Assembly (NCBI GenBank): GCA_905181625.1
Contig: CAJIYJ010000003.1
Coordinates: 370,001 to 434,000 of the forward strand
DNA length: 64,000 bases
Direction: 5' to 3'
Source: an uncultured Flavobacteriaceae bacterium
GTDB lineage: Bacteria; Bacteroidota; Bacteroidia; Flavobacteriales; Flavobacteriaceae
The notes under the pieces were generated by a model. The model had not been told where the DNA came from. It made no database searches and saw nothing but the letters and a program-made list of their open reading frames with translations. This document shows positions 37,268 to 45,130 of the stretch, one piece after another (positions within the stretch are counted from its first letter, which is position 1; each line of letters starts with the position of its first letter). The translations under genes were made by a program, and so were the position numbers.

Positions 37268-38533
37268 CTAAGTTACAGACTCTTTTGAGTTATCTATTGA
37301 AAGAAATTCTTTGTTGTTTACTATCTCTTTAATCCTTTCAATACTTTCAAACAAGTCCATATAACTTACATATAATGGCGCTAAACCAAGTCTAATGGTG
37401 TTGTTAGGTCTAAAATCTGGTATTATAATTTTTCTGTTTACTTTCCCTTTTATTAATAGTTTACATATTCTCCACGCTTCCTTATGCTTAATGGAAACAT
37501 GTGAACCTCTATTTCTTGAATTTAAAGGAGAAGTAATTTCAAAACCTAAAACCTCTAATTCGGTTTTAATTAAATTGATTAAAAAATCTCCAAGATTTTT
37601 ACTCTTTGAACTAATATTTTTTATACCAGCTTCTAGGGTCATATCAATTCCTTTTTCAATAGCCGAAAGTGAAATTACTGAGGGGGTTCCAGCTTCAAAT
37701 TTTTTAATCCCATTATAAGGCTTATAATTCTCTGAAAAATCAAAAGGTTTTTCATGTCCAAACCAACCTTGAATTGGATTAGAAATATCTCCAATTAATT
37801 TATTATTTACATATATAAAGGAAGGAGATCCCGGCCCTCCATTTAAAAACTTGTAAGTACACCCTAAAGCAATTTTTGTTTTAGTTTTTTTTACATCTAT
37901 ATCAATAACTCCTATTGCATGACTGCAGTCCCATACAATTATGCTACTATTCTTTTCAGCAAATTCATTTAACTCTAACATAGGGTAAAGCCAAGAACTT
38001 TTATAACTAACCAGGCTCAAGCATATAATACCTGGACTGTGTTTGATAGATTCTTTCAATAGATTTAGGTCTGATTCTAAATCAGAGATATATTTTACTA
38101 TTTGAATCTTTTTTGATGTAGTAAATTCTTTTAAACCTTCCATTATGTACAGGTCAGAAGGGAAGTTTAAAGAGTCAGTTATCAGATTTTTGTTGTATTT
38201 GTTGGAGTTAATTAAGCCATACAGTAGTTTATATAAATTAACAGAAGTAGATTCTCCTACCAAAACCTCATTTGGATCAGCGTTAATTAGTTTGGACATT
38301 TTTAAATTTACTCGATCATTTAGATCTAGCCAATGCTCGTTCCAACTTCTTATTAGTTTTTTCCCCCATTGATTTTTAATAGTATTATTTAAATCATCTA
38401 ACGTTTCTAATGGTAACTTTCCAAGAGAATTACCATCTAAATAGATTTCATTTTTATTATTAAAAAATCGTTCTTTAAAAATTGACAGAGAATCATTTTT
38501 GTCATTTTCTAGGGCAATTGAGTATAGATTCAT
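37268..38533 (-). CDS. kynU: Kynureninase
   Basis: The 421-residue PLP enzyme hydrolyses kynurenine (or 3-hydroxykynurenine) to anthranilate (or 3-hydroxyanthranilate) and alanine in tryptophan breakdown or NAD synthesis. The characteristic opening 'IYLDGNSLGKLP', the 'RSWNEHWLDL' segment, the cofactor-binding WDCSHAIG near residue 201, the Schiff-base lysine in GCTYKFLNGGPG near 227, and 'QGWFGHEKPFDF' are all present. Length is normal. It starts 22 bp after the upstream glycosidase-like gene on the same strand. No other tryptophan-catabolism gene is in the window. Confidence 0.95.
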   Translation of the reverse strand: MNLYSIALENDKNDSLSIFKERFFNNKNEIYLDGNSLGKLPLETLDDLNNTIKNQWGKKLIRSWNEHWLDLNDRVNLKMSKLINADPNEVLVGESTSVNLYKLLYGLINSNKYNKNLITDSLNFPSDLYIMEGLKEFTTSKKIQIVKYISDLESDLNLLKESIKHSPGIICLSLVSYKSSWLYPMLELNEFAEKNSSIIVWDCSHAIGVIDIDVKKTKTKIALGCTYKFLNGGPGSPSFIYVNNKLIGDISNPIQGWFGHEKPFDFSENYKPYNGIKKFEAGTPSVISLSAIEKGIDMTLEAGIKNISSKSKNLGDFLINLIKTELEVLGFEITSPLNSRNRGSHVSIKHKEAWRICKLLIKGKVNRKIIIPDFRPNNTIRLGLAPLYVSYMDLFESIERIKEIVNNKEFLSIDNSKESVT

Positions 38534-38555
38534 TTAAAATTTTTAAAAAAATGAA

Positions 38556-39668
38556 TTATTGTTTTAACTCACTCTTTATACTTTCTGACAATTCAACAAA
38601 CACAGCTTGTTGCTCTTTTGTTAAGCCGTCGGCAGTAAATATAGAAATTCCTTTTGCTCCGTTCTTTCTAGAAATTAAAATAGCTTTTTTTAAATCTTCA
38701 GGATTTCTCAATGCTCCTGAGTAAAGTCCTGAAATCACAGGAAAATCTACATCATTAACTCCTTGTTTTGTAGCAAAACCAATCCAGTTTATGTTTTCTC
38801 TATAAAAATTTTGATATAACATAGGGTAGGCTTGATCTAAATCCCAATCGTCCCATGCCTGTCTTACCATTTGTCTTGACATTTCAGGAAAAGGGAATAC
38901 AGCTGCTGTAACTTTTTTGTTTTTAGAATGGGCAATTGCAATAATTTCATTTACAAGAGTGGTAACAGCATTTAATCTAAACTGTCGCCATTCAGTTGAT
39001 AGCTCTGGATTTTCAAAATCTTGTGGATCTTTATTAAAAATTCTTTTAAACTCTTTTCTAGCTAAAGGATGGTAGCCATAGTCATACTCAGGCATTTCAG
39101 TTTTTTGAACAATATTGTATTTTGGTTGTAAGTCAGCCCCTAAAATAACATCAGGAAATCTAACATAATCTAAATGTACAGAAGCTAATCCTTTGACTTC
39201 CATTAGTTTTTTTGCATTATTTATAATGTGATTTCTAGCTTCTGGATGAAAAGGGCTTAGCCACTGGTAATAATCTACATAAGCTCTATAATCCAAAGAG
39301 TTGTCTCCATTTCTATTAACAGCATACCAGTCTGCGTTTTTGTTAGCAATTGTATCTCCAGGACGATTTAAAGTCCACATCCAACCATGAACTTTTATAT
39401 TTTTTTTATCAGCTATTGGGATGATTTTTTTTAAAACTTCAGGAGATCCACTAACCAGAATTTCACTGATTCCTAAAGAGTCGTAGTAGCTTATTTTTTT
39501 TTGCCAATTTTTTTCATTAAAATTGTTTCCTGCACCAGTCCATGTGCTAAAAGTGAAATCAGAATCAGCAGTATTGTTAATTAAATCAATATTGTTTTCT
39601 TTTTTAAAATCACAGTTAATAAATAAAAAACTAAAAATAATTACAAATAAATATCTTTTCATACTCAA
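38556..39668 (-). CDS. GHL10/DUF4015-like putative glycosidase lipoprotein
   Basis: The 370-residue protein has a lipoprotein leader (IFSFLFINC). The body is a predicted TIM barrel with 'KKNIKVHGWMWTLNRPGD', 'ADWYAVNRNGD', and the HLDYVRFPD motif near residue 170, which is the conserved signature of the GHL10 (DUF187) and DUF4015 families. Further on come 'KKVTAAVFPFPE', 'DDWDLDQAYPMLYQNFY' and 'GISIFTADGL'. These families are thought to be carbohydrate-active, but substrates are unknown. It is divergent from the EEP hydrolase at 39690, with 21 bp between the starts, so the promoters must overlap. Confidence 0.82.
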   Translation of the reverse strand: MSMKRYLFVIIFSFLFINCDFKKENNIDLINNTADSDFTFSTWTGAGNNFNEKNWQKKISYYDSLGISEILVSGSPEVLKKIIPIADKKNIKVHGWMWTLNRPGDTIANKNADWYAVNRNGDNSLDYRAYVDYYQWLSPFHPEARNHIINNAKKLMEVKGLASVHLDYVRFPDVILGADLQPKYNIVQKTEMPEYDYGYHPLARKEFKRIFNKDPQDFENPELSTEWRQFRLNAVTTLVNEIIAIAHSKNKKVTAAVFPFPEMSRQMVRQAWDDWDLDQAYPMLYQNFYRENINWIGFATKQGVNDVDFPVISGLYSGALRNPEDLKKAILISRKNGAKGISIFTADGLTKEQQAVFVELSESIKSELKQ

Positions 39669-39689
39669 TAAATATATTAAATTTAAACC

Positions 39690-40508
39690 ATGAATAATAT
39701 ATTATATATATTTCTATTTTTATTATATAACACCCAAGATCTTAAAGTCATTTCTTATAATATTCGTTACAACAATCCCAATGATGGGGTAAATATTTGG
39801 GACAATAGAAAATCAACTGTTACGGAATTCATTTCTAATGAAGAGGCAGATTTTGTTGGAATGCAAGAGGTCTTAAATTCTCAATTAACAGACTTGATGG
39901 GTTCTTTAATAGAGTATGATTATGTAGGAGTGGGTAGAGATGATGGAAAAAATAAAGGAGAGTATAGCCCAATTTTATTTGATAAAAATAAATATAAAGT
40001 TTTAAGATCAAACACCTTTTGGTTATCCGAAACACCAAATAAAATTTCCGTAGGGTGGGATGCTTCAATGGAAAGAATTTGTACTTATGGACTTTTTGAA
40101 AATAGAAATTCAAGTAAAAAAATATGGGTATTTAACACACATTTTGATCATGTTGGTGTTTTAGCTAGAGAAAAATCTATTGAATTAATTATTGACAAAA
40201 TAAATGAGCTTAATAAAATGAATTTTCCAGTACTTTTAACAGGAGACTTTAATTTGGGAGATGAAAATAAGTCAATAACAAAACTTCAAAATGAATTTAT
40301 AGATTCTAAAAAAGATATATTAAAAAGTAATGAATTTTATGGAACCTATAATGGCTTTAATAACGTTAAGTCTGATAAAAGAATTGATTATGTATTTTTT
40401 AGAAATTTAACTTTAATCAATTCTAAGCATGTTTATTTAAAAACCAAAGCTAACAACTGGGGGTCAGACCACCATCCAGTAGTTGCTTCTTTAAAACATA
40501 TAAATTAA
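39690..40508 (+). CDS. Endonuclease/exonuclease/phosphatase (EEP) family hydrolase
   Basis: The 272-residue protein has the EEP-fold motifs in order: VISYNIRY with the metal-linked Asn near residue 24, the metal-binding Glu in FVGMQEVL, WDASMERICTY, the catalytic His in FNTHFDHVG, the LTGDFNLGD Asp/Asn pair, KRIDYVF and the terminal SDHHPV. Family members cleave phosphodiester or phosphomonoester bonds in DNA, sphingolipids or inositol lipids. The short hydrophobic N-terminus (ILYIFLFLLY) could be an export signal. Neighbours are lipoproteins and carbohydrate-active proteins, which favours an extracytoplasmic role. Confidence 0.87.
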   Translation: MNNILYIFLFLLYNTQDLKVISYNIRYNNPNDGVNIWDNRKSTVTEFISNEEADFVGMQEVLNSQLTDLMGSLIEYDYVGVGRDDGKNKGEYSPILFDKNKYKVLRSNTFWLSETPNKISVGWDASMERICTYGLFENRNSSKKIWVFNTHFDHVGVLAREKSIELIIDKINELNKMNFPVLLTGDFNLGDENKSITKLQNEFIDSKKDILKSNEFYGTYNGFNNVKSDKRIDYVFFRNLTLINSKHVYLKTKANNWGSDHHPVVASLKHIN

Positions 40509-40509
40509 A

Positions 40510-41514
40510 ATGAACAAAAAATTATTTTTAATTCTGCTGATATTCCTTGTTTCTTGTTCAAAAGAGACCATTGAAGTTGAAGTTATCCAGAACAAATCAA
40601 GTGCTAAAATCGTAGGTTATTTACCGACTTGGAGGTTTGAATTGAGTAGTAAAGTTGAATATTGTAAACTCACTCACTTAAACCTTGCCTTTGCAAATCC
40701 AGATTCTAGCGGAAGTTTAATTATGCCAGATATATCGGGTGTAGTGTCAGATGCAAAATCTAAAAATCCTAATATAAAAATATCCATTTCAATTGGTGGT
40801 GGCTCTTTAAGTACTCAGCAGGCTAGCAATTGGTCTAACTTAATTGATAATTCCCAAAACAGGTCTAAGGTTGTTTCAAAAATCGTTGATTATGTTTTGT
40901 TAAATAATTTAGATGGAGTTGATGTGGATTTAGAATGGAATTATGTTACCAGTGGTTACAGTGCTTTTGTAGTTGACTTAAACAACGCTTTAGATCAACA
41001 CTCAAAAATGATTACTGCAGCATTCCCAGCCACTACTCGTTATTCTAACTTGTCGGATAACGCTTTAAGTGCCTTTGATTTTATTAACATTATGAGTTAT
41101 GATTTTACAGGGCCTTGGGACCCTAATAATGTAGGTCAGCATAGTTCATATAATCATGCAAATCAATCAATTAATTTTTGGAAAAATTCAGTTGGCGTAT
41201 CATCTGAAAAGCTTGTTTTAGGCGTTCCTTTTTACGGATATGATTTTAGCGATGTAACAAATGTAACTTCATTCACTTTTTCTAGTATGGTAGGTCTTAA
41301 AAGCTCTAACGCAGATATAGACAATGTGGGTTTTAAGTATTATAACGGAAGACCAACAATTCGATCAAAAGTACAATTAGCAAGCACTGAAGTTGGTGGA
41401 ATTATGATATGGGAAATTGGACAGGACTCTTTTAACGATTATTCCCTACTTAAAACTGTTCACAAAGAATTTGATAAATTAGGGTTTAAAACTACTGAAC
41501 TTTGTAAAGAATAA
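40510..41514 (+). CDS. GH18 chitinase-like lipoprotein
   Basis: The 334-residue protein has a lipoprotein leader (LILLIFLVSCS). The GH18 barrel begins 'IVGYLPTWRF' and contains KISISIGGGS and the catalytic DxxDxDxE motif as DGVDVDLEW at residues about 134-142, with the acid/base Glu in place. It continues with 'FINIMSYDFTGPWDP', 'LVLGVPFYGYDF' and 'GGIMIWEIGQDS'. The family hydrolyses chitin or other N-acetylglucosamine-containing glycans. With its lipid anchor it probably acts at the cell surface or in the periplasm. It lies 1 bp after the EEP gene, so both are on one transcript. Confidence 0.9.
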   Translation: MNKKLFLILLIFLVSCSKETIEVEVIQNKSSAKIVGYLPTWRFELSSKVEYCKLTHLNLAFANPDSSGSLIMPDISGVVSDAKSKNPNIKISISIGGGSLSTQQASNWSNLIDNSQNRSKVVSKIVDYVLLNNLDGVDVDLEWNYVTSGYSAFVVDLNNALDQHSKMITAAFPATTRYSNLSDNALSAFDFINIMSYDFTGPWDPNNVGQHSSYNHANQSINFWKNSVGVSSEKLVLGVPFYGYDFSDVTNVTSFTFSSMVGLKSSNADIDNVGFKYYNGRPTIRSKVQLASTEVGGIMIWEIGQDSFNDYSLLKTVHKEFDKLGFKTTELCKE

Positions 41515-41529
41515 TTTATTTTTATAATC

Positions 41530-43080
41530 ATGAAAAAACTACTTACATTATTTATATTGATTTTTTTAATTTCCTCTTGTGAAAAAGACTCCGTTGTTTA
41601 TATGTTGACTACTTCAGTTAGTCCAGCTGACACAGGGGTGGTAATTCCTTCAACAAGACAGTATAATATTGATGATACCGCTAAACTAATAGCTGTTCCA
41701 GCCGAGAACTATGTTTTTGACAAATGGACTGGGGCTGAGGGTGGAGCTGAAACTACTATAATAATGGATTCTGATAAAACAGTAGTGGCAAACTTTGCTA
41801 AGATTCAATATGAGTTAACAGTTACAGTTGAAGGTCAAGGTACTGTTACAGAAAAAGTGATTAAGGAAGGTGTAATTACAAAATACAATAGCGGATCAGT
41901 TATAGAACTTGAGGCAAAGCCATCATCTGGATGGATTTTTGTACAATGGAAAGGAGACTTATTAGGAGTTGATAATCCTAAAAATATTACTATTGATAAA
42001 GCTAAAAGTGTTGTAGCTGTATTTCAAAAAAACCAATATGCTTTAACTATTGTTAAAGATGGTCAAGGTACGGTTACACCTGCTGCAGGTGATTATAATA
42101 AAGGAAGCGTATTGAGCTTAACAGCTACTGCTGCTTCTGGTTGGGAATTTGAAAAGTGGTCCGGTGTTTTGTCAGGAACAGACAGTCCTACAAATCTTAC
42201 TTTAAACTCGGATGCAACTGTAATTGCTATTTTTAAATCATTAGCGCCAATAGTATTAGATGCTAATGGTGTCACTTTAAAAGCAAGACCAGGAGTTGTT
42301 GCTGGAACAACTCATGAATTTTTTGGAGTAACCTTTACTGTTGTAGATAATACGATGCTAAATGAATGGATTAGCGCAGATAAAGATCTTTCTAAAGCAG
42401 TCACTTCACTTGTAACAGACATGAAAGAATTGTTTAAAGGCAATACTACTTTTAATACTACTATTTCAAGTTGGGATGTAGGTAGTGTAACAACAATGGA
42501 AGGAATGTTTGAAGGAGCATCATCTTTTAATAAAGACATTAGTAATTGGGAAACTAATAATGTAAAAAACATGAATAAAATGTTTGACGGTGCCGCTACT
42601 TATAATCAAGATATGTCAAATTGGTGCGTTACCAACCTAAGTACTGAGCCTACAAATTTTGCTAGAAATTCTGGAGCTGATAATGATGATAAGCCGATTT
42701 GGGGAACCTGGCCAGGAAGTCCAATGATTGGAGTTTGGGAGATGATTAGTCACAAATGGGAAGAGCCTGAAAAAGAAGATAGTAGACCTTGTATAAATGA
42801 AGGGTATCCTAATGTTCTTACTATTAAATCTGGGGAGAACTATGGAACTTATAACATGGTAGATTACGAGTGTTATGATAATGGCAATGCTATGGAAGGT
42901 CCTAATTCACAAGATGGGACTTGGCTTTACAATGCAGATGCATCCAATTATCAATATAAAGTAGACGGAGTAGAGTATGACGTAGAGCTAAGTAATAATA
43001 ACAATAATTTTAGTGTAAAGATGCCACCTATAGAGCAAGATGAATCAGGATCGATAGAAGTATGGAAAAGGAAAGAATAG
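41530..43080 (+). CDS. Lipoprotein with three InlB-type B-repeats and BspA/DUF285 repeats
   Basis: The 516-residue protein opens with a lipoprotein leader (FLISSC). Residues about 25-236 hold three divergent InlB B-repeat domains, each with 'YALTIVKDGQGTVTP' and 'GWEFEKWSG' signatures. Residues about 270-370 carry DUF285/BspA-type repeats (MKELFKGNTTFNTTISSWDV, 'MEGMFEGASSFNKDISNWE'). The final 120 residues (WEMISHKWEEPEKED...) look like a lipocalin-type beta domain seen in many flavobacterial lipoproteins. It is probably a surface binding or adhesion protein. It follows the GH18 gene by 15 bp and may help bind its glycan. Confidence 0.85.
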   Translation: MKKLLTLFILIFLISSCEKDSVVYMLTTSVSPADTGVVIPSTRQYNIDDTAKLIAVPAENYVFDKWTGAEGGAETTIIMDSDKTVVANFAKIQYELTVTVEGQGTVTEKVIKEGVITKYNSGSVIELEAKPSSGWIFVQWKGDLLGVDNPKNITIDKAKSVVAVFQKNQYALTIVKDGQGTVTPAAGDYNKGSVLSLTATAASGWEFEKWSGVLSGTDSPTNLTLNSDATVIAIFKSLAPIVLDANGVTLKARPGVVAGTTHEFFGVTFTVVDNTMLNEWISADKDLSKAVTSLVTDMKELFKGNTTFNTTISSWDVGSVTTMEGMFEGASSFNKDISNWETNNVKNMNKMFDGAATYNQDMSNWCVTNLSTEPTNFARNSGADNDDKPIWGTWPGSPMIGVWEMISHKWEEPEKEDSRPCINEGYPNVLTIKSGENYGTYNMVDYECYDNGNAMEGPNSQDGTWLYNADASNYQYKVDGVEYDVELSNNNNNFSVKMPPIEQDESGSIEVWKRKE

Positions 43081-43083
43081 CTT

Positions 43084-43575
43084 ATGAAAAAACAGGTTTT
43101 TATAGGTTTTATAATAGTACTTGTTTTTATTCAGTTTATTAAAGTTGATAAAAATGAGTCGACAGATCTGACTTATGATATTTCTAATAGTTATCCTGTT
43201 TCACATGATTTAAGCCAATTACTTAAAGTTTCTTGTTACGATTGTCACTCAAACAACACCACTTACCCTTGGTACTCAAAGTTACAACCAGTTGCTTGGT
43301 GGCTGGATCACCATGTTCAAGATGGTAAAAAACATTTAAATTTTTCAGAATTTACTAAAAATAGAATAGCAGTTCAAAACCATAAATTTGAAGAAATTAT
43401 AGAAATGGTAGAGGATAAAGAAATGCCATTACCATCCTATACATATTTAGGTTTACATCCTCAAGCTAACTTAACTGACAATCAAAGAGATTTGATTGTT
43501 AATTGGGGTGCTGATCAAATGAGTTATTTAAAAGCAAATTTCTCTGAAGATAGTTTAGTATTTAAAAGAAGATGA
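43084..43575 (+). CDS. Haem-binding domain protein (single c-type haem motif)
   Basis: The 163-residue protein has an N-terminal membrane segment (FIGFIIVLVFIQF). A CYDCHSN motif (CxxCH) near residues 51-55 is followed by 'YPWYSKLQPVAWWLDHHVQDGKKHLNFSEF'-like sequence, diagnostic for the Haem_bd family of Bacteroidota. A single haem c is probably attached in the periplasm; redox partners are unknown. It starts 3 bp after the preceding lipoprotein and 29 bp before rarA. Confidence 0.88.
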   Translation: MKKQVFIGFIIVLVFIQFIKVDKNESTDLTYDISNSYPVSHDLSQLLKVSCYDCHSNNTTYPWYSKLQPVAWWLDHHVQDGKKHLNFSEFTKNRIAVQNHKFEEIIEMVEDKEMPLPSYTYLGLHPQANLTDNQRDLIVNWGADQMSYLKANFSEDSLVFKRR

Positions 43576-43604
43576 TTTCATCCTAAAGTCGTTATTTAAA
43601 ACTC

Positions 43605-44882
43605 ATGAACGAACCACTTGCAGAAAGGTTAAGACCAAAAAAACTTGAAGATTATTTAAGTCAGTCCCATTTGGTAGGTGATAAAGGGGTTTTGACTCAG
43701 CATATTAAACAAGGTCTTATTCCTTCAATTATTTTTTGGGGACCACCAGGAACTGGGAAAACAACCTTAGCAAACATTATAGCAAATGAGTCTGGTAGAC
43801 CATTTTATTCTCTAAGTGCAATTAATTCAGGTGTCAAAGATATTCGTGATGTAATTAATAAAGCCAAGCAGAGTGGGGGACTCTTTACTGCTAAAAACCC
43901 TATCCTGTTTATTGATGAAATTCATAGATTTAGTAAATCTCAACAAGACTCTTTACTTCAGGCTGTTGAAAAAGGCTGGGTTACACTTATTGGAGCGACA
44001 ACTGAAAATCCAAGTTTTGAAGTTATATCGGCTTTATTATCAAGATGTCAAGTTTATGTTTTAAACTCCTTTTCAAAGCAGGATTTAGAAACTTTATTAA
44101 AACGAGCAATTTCTCAAGATGAATTTCTTAGTTCAAAATCAATTAAATTAAAAGAGACGAAAGCTCTTTTAAGACTTTCTGGTGGTGATGCTAGAAAGCT
44201 TCTCAATATTTTTGAGCTTATTATAAATGCACACGATTCAAATAAGATTATTATTGATGATGAAATAGTGCTAAATATGGTTCAAAATGACACCATACAT
44301 TATGACAAATCTGGTGATCAGCATTATGATATTATTTCTGCTTTTATAAAGTCTATTAGAGGAAGTGACCCTAATGCAGCAGTATACTGGCTTGCTCGAA
44401 TGGTTGAAGCAGGGGAAGATGTAAAGTTTATTGCTAGACGTTTGATTATTTTAGCTAGTGAAGATATTGGAAATGCAAATCCTACAGCTTTAGTTATTGC
44501 AAACAATACCTTTCAAGCCGTTTCAACTATCGGCTTCCCAGAATCAAGAATCATTCTAAGTCAATGTACCACTTACTTGGCTTGTTCGACTAAAAGTAAC
44601 GCCTCTTATATGGCTATAAATAAGGCTCAGAATCTTGTTAAAGAAACTGGCAGCTTATCAATACCATTAGAAATTAGAAATGCCCCAACTAAACTTATGA
44701 AGGAATTAGGTTATGGTGATAATTATAAATATGCACATAGTTTTGATAATAATTTTGCAAATCAAGAATTTATGCCAGAAGATCTTAAAGGTTCCAAACT
44801 TTATGATCCAGGGAATAATACGCGTGAAAATTCACAACGTGAGTTTTTAAAAGAACGATGGAAAGATAAATATGAGTATTAA
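43605..44882 (+). CDS. rarA: Replication-associated recombination protein A (RarA/MgsA AAA+ ATPase)
   Basis: The 425-residue AAA+ ATPase has Walker A GPPGTGKTT near residue 46 and Walker B LFIDEIHRF near 101, followed by the sensor 'GATTENPSFEVISALLSRC', which is a strong RarA signature. The C-terminal MgsA tetramerisation region is present ('RGSDPNAAVYWLARMVEAGED', 'RNAPTKLMKELGYGD'). RarA acts at stalled replication forks in the cytoplasm. Length is normal. It is the last gene of the plus-strand run starting at 39690; no clear terminator follows, only 158 bp of A+T-rich DNA before the convergent mpl remnant. Confidence 0.95.
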   Translation: MNEPLAERLRPKKLEDYLSQSHLVGDKGVLTQHIKQGLIPSIIFWGPPGTGKTTLANIIANESGRPFYSLSAINSGVKDIRDVINKAKQSGGLFTAKNPILFIDEIHRFSKSQQDSLLQAVEKGWVTLIGATTENPSFEVISALLSRCQVYVLNSFSKQDLETLLKRAISQDEFLSSKSIKLKETKALLRLSGGDARKLLNIFELIINAHDSNKIIIDDEIVLNMVQNDTIHYDKSGDQHYDIISAFIKSIRGSDPNAAVYWLARMVEAGEDVKFIARRLIILASEDIGNANPTALVIANNTFQAVSTIGFPESRIILSQCTTYLACSTKSNASYMAINKAQNLVKETGSLSIPLEIRNAPTKLMKELGYGDNYKYAHSFDNNFANQEFMPEDLKGSKLYDPGNNTRENSQREFLKERWKDKYEY

Positions 44883-45040
44883 ATAATCTTACACGTCCTT
44901 TAAAAGCATACTCTCGATTTTTTCTAGCCGTTTGTTTTAAAAATTTTATTGTCTATTACTCATAATTGTACTAAGTTACTCTTAGAAAAAATTTACCTGA
45001 TACATCTACACATGTTTTAATAAGGAACTTAAACTATAAA

Positions 45041-45130
45041 TTATAATTTTAAACATTTGTTTTGAATTCCTGAAAATCCACCATTACTCATAAATACAAT
45101 TTGATCATTTGCTTTTGAATTGTATATTTG
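45041..45130 (-). pseudogene. Remnant of the C-terminus of an Mpl-like murein peptide ligase
   Basis: On the minus strand, out of frame with the giant adhesin, the short open stretch (stop TAA at 45041-45043, upstream stop at 45131) reads ANDQIVFMSNGGFSGIQNK and ends in CLKL. The DxI..MSNGGFxGI pattern is the conserved C-terminal end of Mpl (UDP-N-acetylmuramate:L-alanyl-gamma-D-glutamyl-mDAP ligase; E. coli has DHILVMSNGGFGGIHQK near its end). Only about 25 codons remain. The adhesin stop codon (45088-45090) falls inside this stretch, so the adhesin gene appears to have been joined onto, or inserted into, an older mpl gene. Confidence 0.55.

Noticed and set aside
44883-45040. Possible small RNA or gene in the gap between rarA and the adhesin
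   Set aside because: No open frame, no stable G+C-rich hairpin and no tRNA-like cloverleaf could be seen.
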